Positions 26,138-33,438 are shown, counted from the stretch's first letter. The stretch is DNA of 53,816 nt from Eubacteriaceae bacterium (GCA_902362805.1 CABIXY010000001.1:767028-820843), one strand, 5' to 3'. Notes: a model not told the origin generated them from the sequence alone. Translations and numbers: made by a program.

Positions 26138-27025
26138 ATGAAAAAATTTGATTTACTAGTGATGGTGGACAATACCGGCATTGCAGAGTTTGCATTGCCG
26201 GCGTTACAGTCGTTGGCAGAACGGGTGGTTTGTCACGATGATTTTCCCTCTGATCAGGAGGAGATTTTGGGGAGAATCAGAGAAGCGGATGCTGTTCTCG
26301 TATCCTGGAACACCAGATTGACGAAGGAGGTTCTCTCCCAGTGCCATAAGCTGCGTTACATCGGACTTTGCTGTACTTATTTTGACGAAAAAGCTTGTAA
26401 CGTGGATATTGCTTGCTGCAGAGAAAGAGGAATCACGGTGACGGGAGTCAGCCACTACGGCGATTACGGCGTGGTGGAATACGTCATCAGCGAGTTGATT
26501 CAGATGGTGAAGGGGCTGGGTTCCATTTCCTTCTATGAGGAACAGAGAGAACTGCGCCACATGAAACTGGGCATCATCGGTCTGGGAACCGTGGGAACCA
26601 TGGTTGCGGAGGCGGCAGCGTTTTTTGGCATGGAGGTCGCTTATCACAACCGCAGCCCAAAAGCAGATTGCCCGTATCCGTACTTGGAAAAGAGGGAGCT
26701 GCTTCAACGCAGTGATGTCATTCTGGTCAGCATTCCTAGAAATCAGATTGTCATGGAAAAAGAAGACTTCCATCAGCTGGGAAATCATAAGATTTTTATC
26801 AACGTAGGGGTGGGTCCTTCTTTTGATCAGAAGGCTTTTGAAGAATGGATCGATGAGGGGAACTATAGTATTCTCGATGCAGGATCGATCCATAAGAACT
26901 GCCGTCAGTGGTACGAAGGGGAGGAACGGATATCTCTATCCGGCCAAGTGGCGGGGTTTACCTATAATGCCCGCCAGCGACTGGCAGAAAAAGCTGTTAA
27001 AAATATCAGAGAGTATCTGGCTTAG
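26138..27025 (+). CDS. D-2-hydroxyacid-dehydrogenase-fold protein lacking the catalytic triad
   Basis: A 295-residue member of the D-isomer 2-hydroxyacid dehydrogenase family by fold. The dinucleotide site GIIGLGTVGTMVA is intact at about residues 144-156. The residues that do the chemistry in this family are not: the Arg of the N-T-x-R-G motif is Val (NVGVGPSFD), the Glu region reads LDAGSIHKN, and the P-H of TPHxxG is G-Q (SGQVAGFT). It could bind NAD(P) without oxidising hydroxyacids, or use a different mechanism on a related substrate. It starts 18 bases after the ProC-like gene behind AAGGAGG and is the last plus-strand gene of the cluster. Confidence 0.82.
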   Translation: MKKFDLLVMVDNTGIAEFALPALQSLAERVVCHDDFPSDQEEILGRIREADAVLVSWNTRLTKEVLSQCHKLRYIGLCCTYFDEKACNVDIACCRERGITVTGVSHYGDYGVVEYVISELIQMVKGLGSISFYEEQRELRHMKLGIIGLGTVGTMVAEAAAFFGMEVAYHNRSPKADCPYPYLEKRELLQRSDVILVSIPRNQIVMEKEDFHQLGNHKIFINVGVGPSFDQKAFEEWIDEGNYSILDAGSIHKNCRQWYEGEERISLSGQVAGFTYNARQRLAEKAVKNIREYLA

Positions 27026-27088
27026 AGTTCATATTTTTCGAGCATGCGGTAGAAGATTCGGTGAGATTACGCCGATCAGGTCTGCCGC
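27022..27088 (-). pseudogene. Frameshifted relic of a sigma-54 activator C-terminal HTH
   Basis: Read on the minus strand this short stretch encodes AADLIGV, then after one extra base SHRIFYRMLEKYEL and a stop. The activator at 3054-4493 ends AADLIGVSRNTFYRMM then KKHELF. Order, spacing and stop position all match. The insertion of one A after GTA explains the frameshift. No other part of the activator is found nearby. It overlaps the stop of the plus-strand dehydrogenase-like gene by four bases. Confidence 0.75.
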
Positions 27089-27096
27089 ACTAGATA

Positions 27097-27120
27097 AAAG
27101 GCCGCCGAATGGCAGCCTTA
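27097..27120 (-). terminator. Terminator of the minus-strand ProC-like gene
   Basis: On the minus strand AAGGCTGCC-ATTC-GGCGGCCTT (one G-T pair) is followed by TTAT. It lies 15 bases after the stop at 27135. Confidence 0.75.
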
Positions 27121-27134
27121 AGGATGGTATCTGT

Positions 27135-27938
27135 TTATTCAAATGCATTTACTTTTTCGAATGAAGCGATGACTGATTTCATGACTGCTGTAGAAAATCC
27201 TTCTTCCTGCAGCACTTTCAGTCCTTCGATGGTTGTTCCGCCAGGTGAAGTCATCTGATCAACCTTGACGGCTGGATGTTCTCCAGTTATTTCCAAGACG
27301 CCTGCCACACCTGCCATGTTTTTAATCGCAATATTGCGGGCATCGGTGCGGCTGAAGCCTATGTAGACACCAGCGTCAATCAGTGCCTCTGCCATCTTAT
27401 ATAACCACATCGGTCCTACATTGCTGAATGCAGTAAAGGTATTGAACATTTCCTCTCTGATGTGCATCACCTGTCCCAGGGCATTGAGGGCCTCGTCCAC
27501 CAATGCTTGATCTTGTTCTGTACAATTTTCGTTGAATGAGGCAGCGCTATAGCCGTCACCCGACTGATTGAGGGTGTTGGGCATGACGCGAACCACCTTT
27601 TTATCACAGCCTGCGATATTTTCCACAGCTGCAATCGTTACACCGGCTGCAATGGACATGATGATCGTTTTTTTACTGACTAATGGTTCTAGCATCTTTG
27701 CTACTGTCGGCACTTGGGGCGGGTTGACCGCAATGATTACCATATGGGCTTCCTTAATTGAAGCTTCTGCATCCTTCGTCGCCGTCACACCATAGGTCTT
27801 CGTCAAGTATTGACAGCGGTTTGGAACCAATTCATTAACAGTAATGTCTTCAGGATGATTTACTCCATTCTGAAGCAGCCCTCGCATAATTCCTTCTGCC
27901 ATGTTGCCGCCGCCGCAGAAAACAATTTTTTTGCTCAT
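27135..27938 (-). CDS. Second ProC-like reductase
   Basis: A 267-residue paralogue of the protein at 25301-26119. It has Rossmann motif FCGGGNMAEGI, NPPQVPT, MPNTLNQSG and MTSPGGTTIEGLKVLQ. The pocket stretch equivalent to SGSGPAY reads FSNVGPMW, so this copy also departs from normal ProC, though TSPGGTT is intact. ATG 27938 follows GAGGAG; the ATG at 27956 has none. It has its own strong promoter with a palindromic operator. The two copies probably have different substrates or cofactors, or work in opposite directions. Ordinary proline biosynthesis is an alternative for this one. Confidence 0.87.
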   Translation of the reverse strand: MSKKIVFCGGGNMAEGIMRGLLQNGVNHPEDITVNELVPNRCQYLTKTYGVTATKDAEASIKEAHMVIIAVNPPQVPTVAKMLEPLVSKKTIIMSIAAGVTIAAVENIAGCDKKVVRVMPNTLNQSGDGYSAASFNENCTEQDQALVDEALNALGQVMHIREEMFNTFTAFSNVGPMWLYKMAEALIDAGVYIGFSRTDARNIAIKNMAGVAGVLEITGEHPAVKVDQMTSPGGTTIEGLKVLQEEGFSTAVMKSVIASFEKVNAFE

Positions 27939-27995
27939 TTCATCTCCTCGTTTCATATTATTTTACACGTTCTTCCAGTCACTTTTTCTACCCTT

Positions 27996-28024
27996 ATTAT
28001 AGCTATTGTCATCTCTGTTGTCAA
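27996..28024 (-). promoter_or_regulatory. Consensus sigma-70-type promoter of the second ProC-like gene
   Basis: On the minus strand TTGACA and TATAAT match consensus exactly with 17 bases between (plus-strand TGTCAA 28019-28024 and ATTATA 27996-28001). So strong a promoter normally needs a repressor. Confidence 0.88.
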
Positions 28025-28030
28025 CTTATA

Positions 28031-28049
28031 TTTGTTGTCATACAACAAA
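28031..28049. promoter_or_regulatory. Palindromic operator, probably for the GntR/FCD regulator
   Basis: TTTGTTGT-CAT-ACAACAAA is a perfect 8+3+8 palindrome just upstream of the minus-strand -35. Two more TTGTCA half-sites lie within the promoter (28006-28011 and 28018-28023). The shape resembles FadR-type operators. Binding by the 24573-25253 protein is inferred. Confidence 0.6.
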
Positions 28050-28518
28050 AAACGCGATATTACTTCTAGAATAGCAGGCTGTAGAAGGGTATGTCCGACT
28101 GTAGCCGACTATATCTGACTATATCGGGGCAGCCTGCCATGTCTGCCTCGATATACAGAGTCGACTTGCGCAGGTTAGCTACTTTGAAGTGCTTCCTGCC
28201 ATGTTTTATTAAAATTCACTGAGTGACTTGCGGGACTCCCTTTGCAAAATAGGTCAAAAATCAGTCATTTTACAGTTAGTGGAAAACGGTGCGCAATGTA
28301 GATCTTGGCAAAGCAGGAAAACATGGCGTTTTAAAAGAGAAACACGATGTTCTGCGCAAGTGATAACCTGATTTCTGAAAGAACATGGCGCGTGACCTGT
28401 CAGGCGCGCAAGTGGTTGTGCGAAATTGAGCCTATCATGGCGCGGAAGCTGTCGGGCGTATCCTCAAGCTGCCGGGTAGCCCGGAGACAAACCAAGCAAT
28501 CCGGAGGGCAGATAACCT
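28050..28518. other. Gene-free 469-base interval with small repeats
   Basis: No coding sequence is supported on either strand. GCAGGCTG (28074-28081) and CAGCCTGC (28130-28137) form an inverted pair around two CGACTATAT/TGACTATAT copies. Further on, ACATGGCG and GCGCAAGTG each occur more than once between 28320 and 28430. No known RNA family was recognised. Confidence 0.4.
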
Positions 28519-29382
28519 TTACTTGAGATAGGGCTGTCTGACACCGGCAATTATTTTATTCCGATCAACTTTGACTTCCTGGAGCAGAGGCAGTATTTGA
28601 TCGACAATGGTCTGGTTGATGATGCGGCTGCTGAAATCACCCCTGTTGTCATCCATGGTCAAGATTAGGTTGCTGCCAATGGTAAGCCCGTTTTGCTGAA
28701 ATAAATTCAACTTTCTCGCACAATCGTCGCAGTAACTCTTCTTCGACAGGAGTCCCCAATGTTCCCAAATCTTCCACTCTCCGTTAGGAAGAAGAATACG
28801 AAAATCTGGATATAGAATAATGTTGCCGGCACATGTGAATGCTTCCTCATAATGAAAGGGGATGCCGAACGAAAATAACGTGTTGGCTAACAACTGCTCT
28901 GACTTGGAACGAACCAATTCCCCGTAATCTGTCTCGTGTACATGAGATTCTGGGTCATAGGGGCACTTTTTATAAGGTGTGGTGAGACGTTCTTCTAGTT
29001 GATGCTGTTTTCGTAAAGAAAGCGCATGCTGATATTTAGGCGCACACTCCTTGACGATTTTATCAGGATTGACAGACGTGTAGGCTGTGCGAGCCTGCTC
29101 TAAGCTGGGCAGGTTCTTGCCAATGGTTTTTAGGGTGCGGCTCTTAATTTTTTTCTCTGTCAGTTTGAGAATGAGTTCTGGCTTATTTGTAATATTGATC
29201 TGCTTCTGTTTTGCTATTTTACCTTGCTTCTCCTCAAAGACCCAGTAATATGTAAAACTGCGGGCTCTTTTTCTCACCATCAAAAAACCTTTTGGAGCGC
29301 AAGCTAAGTACTCTTCACAAATGGCAGAAAGCTTCTTTTCTCGCATGATTTCCATATCTAATGATGCTGTTACATGATCCAT
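28519..29382 (-). CDS. PD-(D/E)XK-nuclease-like protein of unknown function
   Basis: A 287-residue protein. The C-terminal half carries a pattern seen in nuclease-fold proteins: RSKSE (E162), YPDF (D193) and KIWEHWG (E207), after a basic N-terminal region with a predicted coiled stretch near 60-130. A lysine in the usual last position of the (D/E)xK motif is not evident, so activity is uncertain. A paralogue with the same three blocks lies at 50968-51768. Start ATG 29382 has AAGGAGA ahead. It is a single gene, divergent from the P-loop ATPase. No restriction, toxin or phage genes adjoin it. Confidence 0.6.
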   Translation of the reverse strand: MDHVTASLDMEIMREKKLSAICEEYLACAPKGFLMVRKRARSFTYYWVFEEKQGKIAKQKQINITNKPELILKLTEKKIKSRTLKTIGKNLPSLEQARTAYTSVNPDKIVKECAPKYQHALSLRKQHQLEERLTTPYKKCPYDPESHVHETDYGELVRSKSEQLLANTLFSFGIPFHYEEAFTCAGNIILYPDFRILLPNGEWKIWEHWGLLSKKSYCDDCARKLNLFQQNGLTIGSNLILTMDDNRGDFSSRIINQTIVDQILPLLQEVKVDRNKIIAGVRQPYLK

Positions 29383-29500
29383 AATAATCTCCTTTAAGTT
29401 CTAATTATGTAAATATTTTACATTTTGAATTGACAAAAGTCAAGAGTTTTCCAGAAAATTCTAACTACCAAACAAAAAGTAATAAAATCTGAAAAATAAT

Positions 29501-29529
29501 TTGACATTGCTCGTCGAATTGGTTACAAT
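29501..29529 (+). promoter_or_regulatory. Sigma-70-type promoter of the P-loop ATPase gene
   Basis: TTGACA (29501-29506), 17 bases, TACAAT (29524-29529). The start site would be about 30 bases before the ATG at 29568. Confidence 0.85.
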
Positions 29530-29567
29530 GAAAAGTGTAAAGAGGCAACACAGAGTGAGGGATTTTG

Positions 29568-30260
29568 ATGAAACAGATATTAACAGAACTTCTGAAAATA
29601 AAGAAAAATTTTGTCTTTGTCGGAGAGGCGGGCAGCGGCAAGAGTGAAATTGCTATCAATTTTGCTGTCAATTTGGCGAAACTCAGCGATAAGCCTGTGC
29701 ATTTCTTCGACGTAGACCAGACCAAGCCATTGTTCAGATCCAGAGACGTGAAGGAAAAGCTGCAGGCAGAGAATGTGCAGTTTCACTACGAAGAACAATT
29801 CTTTGATGCGCCAACCATCGTAGGCGGTGTTAGAGAACATTTGATGGATGAGAATGTCATCGTAGTCATCGACGTAGGCGGCGACCACTTGGGAGCCAGA
29901 CTGATCGGCGGCTTCGCACCCATTCTGAACAGAGAATTTACACAGAACTTCTTTGTCATCAATTCCTACAGACCTTGGTCGAAAGATTTGGTGGCAATCG
30001 ACGGCACCATGGCTCGGGTTTTGGGTATGGCCCACATCGAACTATCCAACGTCTCCATCATGAGCAACCCCAATGTAGGTTTTACAACCACTGCCGAAGA
30101 GGCTGTGAGCGGCAACGAGAAAGTCAGCAGTCTGATCGACGAATACTTCTCAGTAGACTACATGTGCGCAAGAGAGGAGATCTGCCCGCAGATAAAAGAC
30201 AAAGTGCAGATTCCGCTGCTCCCCATAAAGTTATATCTTACATATGAGTGGAGCGAATAA
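29568..30260 (+). CDS. P-loop ATPase/GTPase of unknown function ahead of the Vor/Kor operon
   Basis: A 230-residue nucleotide-binding protein. Walker A is GEAGSGKSE near residue 20, followed by FDVDQTKPLFRSRD (about 47-60) and a Walker B-like VIVVIDVGGD, a pattern like that of the MinD/ParA/SIMIBI group. No DNA-binding or membrane segment is seen. It starts at ATG 29568 (preceded by GTGAGGG) behind a good promoter. The four-gene 2-oxoacid oxidoreductase operon begins 217 bases downstream with no obvious terminator between, so they may be transcribed together. A role in cofactor insertion or regulation of that complex would be a guess. Confidence 0.7.
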   Translation: MKQILTELLKIKKNFVFVGEAGSGKSEIAINFAVNLAKLSDKPVHFFDVDQTKPLFRSRDVKEKLQAENVQFHYEEQFFDAPTIVGGVREHLMDENVIVVIDVGGDHLGARLIGGFAPILNREFTQNFFVINSYRPWSKDLVAIDGTMARVLGMAHIELSNVSIMSNPNVGFTTTAEEAVSGNEKVSSLIDEYFSVDYMCAREEICPQIKDKVQIPLLPIKLYLTYEWSE

Positions 30261-30307
30261 ATTTATCAACAAACCCACAATTACAATAGAGGGTTATTGA
30301 ATAGAAA

Positions 30308-30463
30308 CTCAATTTCTTATACGGCGATTGAGAAATTGAGGCGAGAACCATTATACGACTAAATCCATCCAATCGTGCTTCGTGCGTACCACTCGCACTC
30401 TTGGGGATTTACAGCATAAGGTCTCCCTCACAATTTCTAAAGAAATTGGGGCGAGAACCATTA
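30308..30463 (+). repeat. Duplicated hairpin-plus-tail element in the Vor/Kor leader
   Basis: AGAAATTGAGGCGAGAACC (30331-30349) and AGAAATTGGGGCGAGAACC (30441-30459) are near-identical, and both continue ATTA. Each is the 3' side of a hairpin: CTCAATTTCT (30308-30317) with AGAAATTGAG (30331-30340), and CAATTTCT (30431-30438) with AGAAATTG (30441-30448). The second copy runs directly into the ribosome site of the ferredoxin-subunit gene. Confidence 0.6.
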
Positions 30464-30477
30464 GGAGGTAATCAAAA

Positions 30478-30693
30478 ATGGCAAAAGGAAAAGTAGAAAT
30501 TAGAGCAGAGAGCTGCAAGAGCTGTGGCTATTGCGTCAAATTCTGCCCTAAAAACGTACTCGCAATTGGCGACAAAGTTAATTCAAAAGGCTATCAGTAT
30601 GTTGTCGCAGCAAATCCGGATGATTGCATCGGCTGCGCGTCATGCGGTGTTGTATGTCCAGACGCAGCAATCGAGGTTTATAGGGAGGTTTAG
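30478..30693 (+). CDS. 2-oxoacid:ferredoxin oxidoreductase, ferredoxin-like (delta) subunit
   Basis: A 71-residue protein with two [4Fe-4S] motifs: CKSCGYCVKFCP (about 13-24) and CIGCASCGVVCP (about 45-56). It carries electrons from the catalytic subunits to external ferredoxin. It is the first of four genes that together encode a complete KorDABC/VorDABC-type enzyme. GGAGGT precedes the ATG and the next gene starts three bases after its stop. Confidence 0.92.
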   Translation: MAKGKVEIRAESCKSCGYCVKFCPKNVLAIGDKVNSKGYQYVVAANPDDCIGCASCGVVCPDAAIEVYREV

Positions 30694-30696
30694 AAA

Positions 30697-31776
30697 ATGG
30701 CAAGAGTATTTATGAAAGGCTGCGAAGCGATTGCAGAAGCAGCTGTTAGAGCAGGTTGTAGGTTCTTCGCCGGCTACCCGATTACACCACAGAATGAAAT
30801 TCCGGAATATTTCTCAAGAAGAATGCCGGAAGTAGAGGGCGTTTTCGTACAGGGAGAAAGTGAAGTCGCATCTGTAAATATGCTTTATGGTGCAGTTCAG
30901 ACAGGAACCAGATCCATGAGTTCTTCTTCAAGTACAGGTATCAGCCTTTACAGTGAAGGCGTATCCTATTGTGCTGCTGCACGTTTACCGATCGTCTATG
31001 TAAACGTAGGCAGAGGCGGTCCTGGTATCGGCGCAATCCAGCCGGCACAGCAGGATTACCTGCAGGCGACAAAGGCCTCCGGAAATGGCGGTTTTGAGAT
31101 GATCGTTTTGTCACCATCTACGGTCCAGGAAGCTGTCGATATGACTTACGAAGCATTTGATCTTGCTGAAAGAGATAACAACCCGGTATTAGTTTTGACT
31201 GATGGCGTCATGGGCACCATGATGGAGCCAGTTGAACTTCCTCCTATGAAGACTGCAGAAGAAGTTGCTGCAATGAAGGAAGCACGCCGCAGTGTATCTG
31301 CAGTAGGACATAAGCCGGAAGAACAAGTCAGAATTCTTCCAGGCGGTGTTGGCGGCAGCTTTGAGCCCGTCAATATGGCAGCAGCTGAATTATACAAGTC
31401 CTGGGTAGACAAAGATGTCAGAGTGGAAGAAATCATGATGGACGATGCAGAAATCGTTCTAACTGCATATGGAATCTCCGGCCGTATTGCAAAGGTTGCA
31501 GTAAAAGAGCTGAGAGCAGAAGGCATCAAAGCTGGAATGATCAGGCCGATCGCAATTCATCCGTTCCCTTACAAATCCTTTGAGAACCTTGATTTTGACA
31601 GAGTAAAAGGCATCCTGGATGTAGAAATGTCCATCCCGGCACAGATGGTATGGGATATCGACCATGCCGTTCATGGAAGATGCCCAATCAAAGAATGTCT
31701 GCGTTCAGGCGGAGAACTTATGACAAAGGAAAGAGTCATGAGAGCAGCTCGTGAACTGGCAAAGGAGGTATTATAA
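30697..31776 (+). CDS. 2-oxoacid:ferredoxin oxidoreductase alpha subunit (VorB/KorA type)
   Basis: A 359-residue alpha subunit. The N-terminal pyrimidine-binding-type domain has FFAGYPITPQNEIPEYF (about 22-38) and EVASVNMLYGAV. A transketolase C-terminal-like domain follows. The complex converts a branched-chain 2-oxoacid or 2-oxoglutarate plus CoA to acyl-CoA, CO2 and reduced ferredoxin. The sequence is most like proteins labelled 3-methyl-2-oxobutanoate dehydrogenase VorB in clostridia, which suits amino-acid fermentation. Kor cannot be excluded. The beta-subunit gene overlaps its stop by one base. Confidence 0.9.
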   Translation: MARVFMKGCEAIAEAAVRAGCRFFAGYPITPQNEIPEYFSRRMPEVEGVFVQGESEVASVNMLYGAVQTGTRSMSSSSSTGISLYSEGVSYCAAARLPIVYVNVGRGGPGIGAIQPAQQDYLQATKASGNGGFEMIVLSPSTVQEAVDMTYEAFDLAERDNNPVLVLTDGVMGTMMEPVELPPMKTAEEVAAMKEARRSVSAVGHKPEEQVRILPGGVGGSFEPVNMAAAELYKSWVDKDVRVEEIMMDDAEIVLTAYGISGRIAKVAVKELRAEGIKAGMIRPIAIHPFPYKSFENLDFDRVKGILDVEMSIPAQMVWDIDHAVHGRCPIKECLRSGGELMTKERVMRAARELAKEVL

Positions 31777-32525
31777 TGGAAAAGGTATATAAGAGAACCA
31801 TTGGTATCAAGCCAGATGCAGTATCTGGTTTCTGCCCTGGCTGCATGCACGGAACCATACATAAATTGATCGGTGAGGTTTCTGAAGAACTGGGCATGTT
31901 GGACAAATTAGTTCGCTGTGAAGGCGTAGGCTGCTGTGGACTGGGACAGTTGTATGTAAGCCACGACTTGAACATCTCTGCACACGGAAGAGCTTGTGCA
32001 GTAGCGACAGGTCTGAAGAGAACCAGTCCGGAATCACTGGTTTATACATATCAGGGAGATGGCGACTTAGCCTCCATCGGATTAGGTGAAACCGTTTCTG
32101 CGGCAAACAGAGGTGAAAATTTCACTGTTATCTTTGTCAATAACGGCATTTACGGCATGACAGGCGGACAGATGGCACCGACCACTTTGATCGGCATGAA
32201 AGCGACTACCGCACCTAAGGGCAGAGATCCGAAAGAACATGGCTATCCTATTCATATGTGCGAAGTGCTGAATCAGCTGACAGCGCCATATTATCTTGAA
32301 AGAACTTCCTGCAATACGCCGGGCAACGTTCGCAAGACCAAAGCGGCTATCAAAAAGGCGTTCCAGTATCAGATGGAAGGGAAAGGTTTCTCCATGGTAG
32401 AAATCGTTACTTCCTGTCCGACCAACTGGGGACTGAACGAAGCAAAGGCGCTTGACTTCTTAGAAACGGATATGCTAAAGGAATTCCCTCTGGGAGTATT
32501 CAGAGATAAGGCAAAGGAGGAATAA
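31776..32525 (+). CDS. 2-oxoacid:ferredoxin oxidoreductase beta subunit, thiamine-diphosphate binding
   Basis: A 249-residue beta subunit. The thiamine diphosphate/magnesium motif is QGDGDLASIG followed by NNGIYGMTGGQ about 40 residues later. Conserved cysteines near the N-terminus (FCPGCMHG and CEGVGCCG) probably bind a [4Fe-4S] cluster. It holds the catalytic cofactor of the complex. TAATG overlap with the alpha gene indicates translational coupling. GGAGG near its end serves the gamma subunit. Confidence 0.92.
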   Translation: MEKVYKRTIGIKPDAVSGFCPGCMHGTIHKLIGEVSEELGMLDKLVRCEGVGCCGLGQLYVSHDLNISAHGRACAVATGLKRTSPESLVYTYQGDGDLASIGLGETVSAANRGENFTVIFVNNGIYGMTGGQMAPTTLIGMKATTAPKGRDPKEHGYPIHMCEVLNQLTAPYYLERTSCNTPGNVRKTKAAIKKAFQYQMEGKGFSMVEIVTSCPTNWGLNEAKALDFLETDMLKEFPLGVFRDKAKEE

Positions 32526-32527
32526 TC

Positions 32528-33079
32528 ATGGAAAGAAATTTACTTGTTGCCGGATTCGGCGGACAGGGTGTCATGATGCTGGGAACTCTTTTGGCAACAG
32601 CAACCTGCGAATCAACAGATAAACACGTTACCTATTTCCCATCCTACGGCGCTGAGATGCGTGGAGGAACAGCAAACTGCTATGTCGTCATTTCTGACGA
32701 CGAAATCGGTGCGCCAGTTATGGAAGCGATGGAAGACATGATCGTCATGAACGATCCTTCCCTGCACAAATTCCTTCCAAAACTGAAAGCGGGCGGAACA
32801 TTGTTCATCAACAGTTCCATCGTAAAATCCAAGATTGAAAGAGACGATATCACCGTTGTAGAAGTTCCTGTAACAGAGATGGCTCTGGAGATGGGTAATC
32901 CAAAGGTACTGAACATCATCATGCTCGGTGCATACATCGGATATACTGAAGTCGTTTCTGAAGACGTCATCTTAGAGGGCATCAGAAACAAAATCGGTAA
33001 GAAAAAACCGCAGTTGCTTCCACTGAACGAAGAGGCTTATGCAAAAGGTCTCGCAATCGGAAAAGCTGCCAGAAAATAG
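32528..33079 (+). CDS. 2-oxoacid:ferredoxin oxidoreductase gamma subunit
   Basis: A 183-residue gamma subunit, recognised by LVAGFGGQGVMMLG at residues about 5-18 and YFPSYGAEMRGGTANC near 39. This domain binds the CoA side of the reaction in the family. It is the last gene of the operon and is followed by a GC-rich terminator. Confidence 0.92.
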   Translation: MERNLLVAGFGGQGVMMLGTLLATATCESTDKHVTYFPSYGAEMRGGTANCYVVISDDEIGAPVMEAMEDMIVMNDPSLHKFLPKLKAGGTLFINSSIVKSKIERDDITVVEVPVTEMALEMGNPKVLNIIMLGAYIGYTEVVSEDVILEGIRNKIGKKKPQLLPLNEEAYAKGLAIGKAARK

Positions 33080-33096
33080 TATATACTGCTAACACG

Positions 33097-33124
33097 GGCC
33101 GGCGCGGATGCGCCGGTCTTTTGT
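33097..33124 (+). terminator. Terminator of the Vor/Kor operon
   Basis: CCGGCG (33099-33104) pairs with CGCCGG (33111-33116), extended by GG/TC, followed by TTTTG. Confidence 0.85.
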
Positions 33125-33216
33125 CGTTATAAATGTATGATAAGGCAATATTTGAATACACCGTGAAAGTGGCTGACAGAGCAGACTGGAAAGTTATGAC
33201 AAGATAACAAATGTTC

Positions 33217-33245
33217 TTGAATCGCTAGTAAAAACATCGTATAAT
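33217..33245 (+). promoter_or_regulatory. Promoter of the first riboswitch-controlled secreted protein
   Basis: TTGAAT (33217-33222), 17 bases, TATAAT (33240-33245). It lies directly upstream of the c-di-GMP aptamer. Confidence 0.8.
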
Positions 33246-33260
33246 GAAACCAGAATTGAA

Positions 33261-33338
33261 GATTGGGTAAACCTGTCGAAAGGCAGTGACACAAAGCTAT
33301 AGGGCCTTCCCCTTTACGGATGGCAGCCAGTTGCACAG
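33261..33338 (+). ncRNA. Cyclic-di-GMP-I (GEMM) riboswitch
   Basis: The aptamer has the GEMM hallmarks in order: AAACCTGTCGAAAGGCAG (P1b with GAAA tetraloop), GACACAAAGC, TATAGGGCC, then GGATGGCAGCCAGTTGC with the tetraloop-receptor side. It is nearly identical to the copy at 40013-40097. It would sense c-di-GMP and act on the terminator at 33386. The regulated gene is the secreted protein at 33439. Confidence 0.93.
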
Positions 33339-33385
33339 ATTATTTGAGTTCGTTCATAGAAGAATGAAGTCTGTTTTATTGCGCA

Positions 33386-33427
33386 AAAAGAGCATGTGCT
33401 GCGGCCATGCTCTTTTGTTTTTTAAGA
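33386..33427 (+). terminator. Expression-platform terminator of the first riboswitch
   Basis: AAAAGAGCATG (33386-33396) pairs with CATGCTCTTTT (33406-33416), followed by a T-rich tract. Being between aptamer and ATG, it indicates control by premature termination. Confidence 0.88.
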
Positions 33428-33438
33428 AAGGAAACGTT

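Noticed and set aside
27022..27134. A small real gene between the dehydrogenase-like and ProC-like genes
   Set aside because: The only coding signal is the frameshifted activator tail, followed by a terminator.
30308..30463. CRISPR repeats in the Vor/Kor leader
   Set aside because: Only two copies exist, with hairpin structure and no regular spacers or cas genes.
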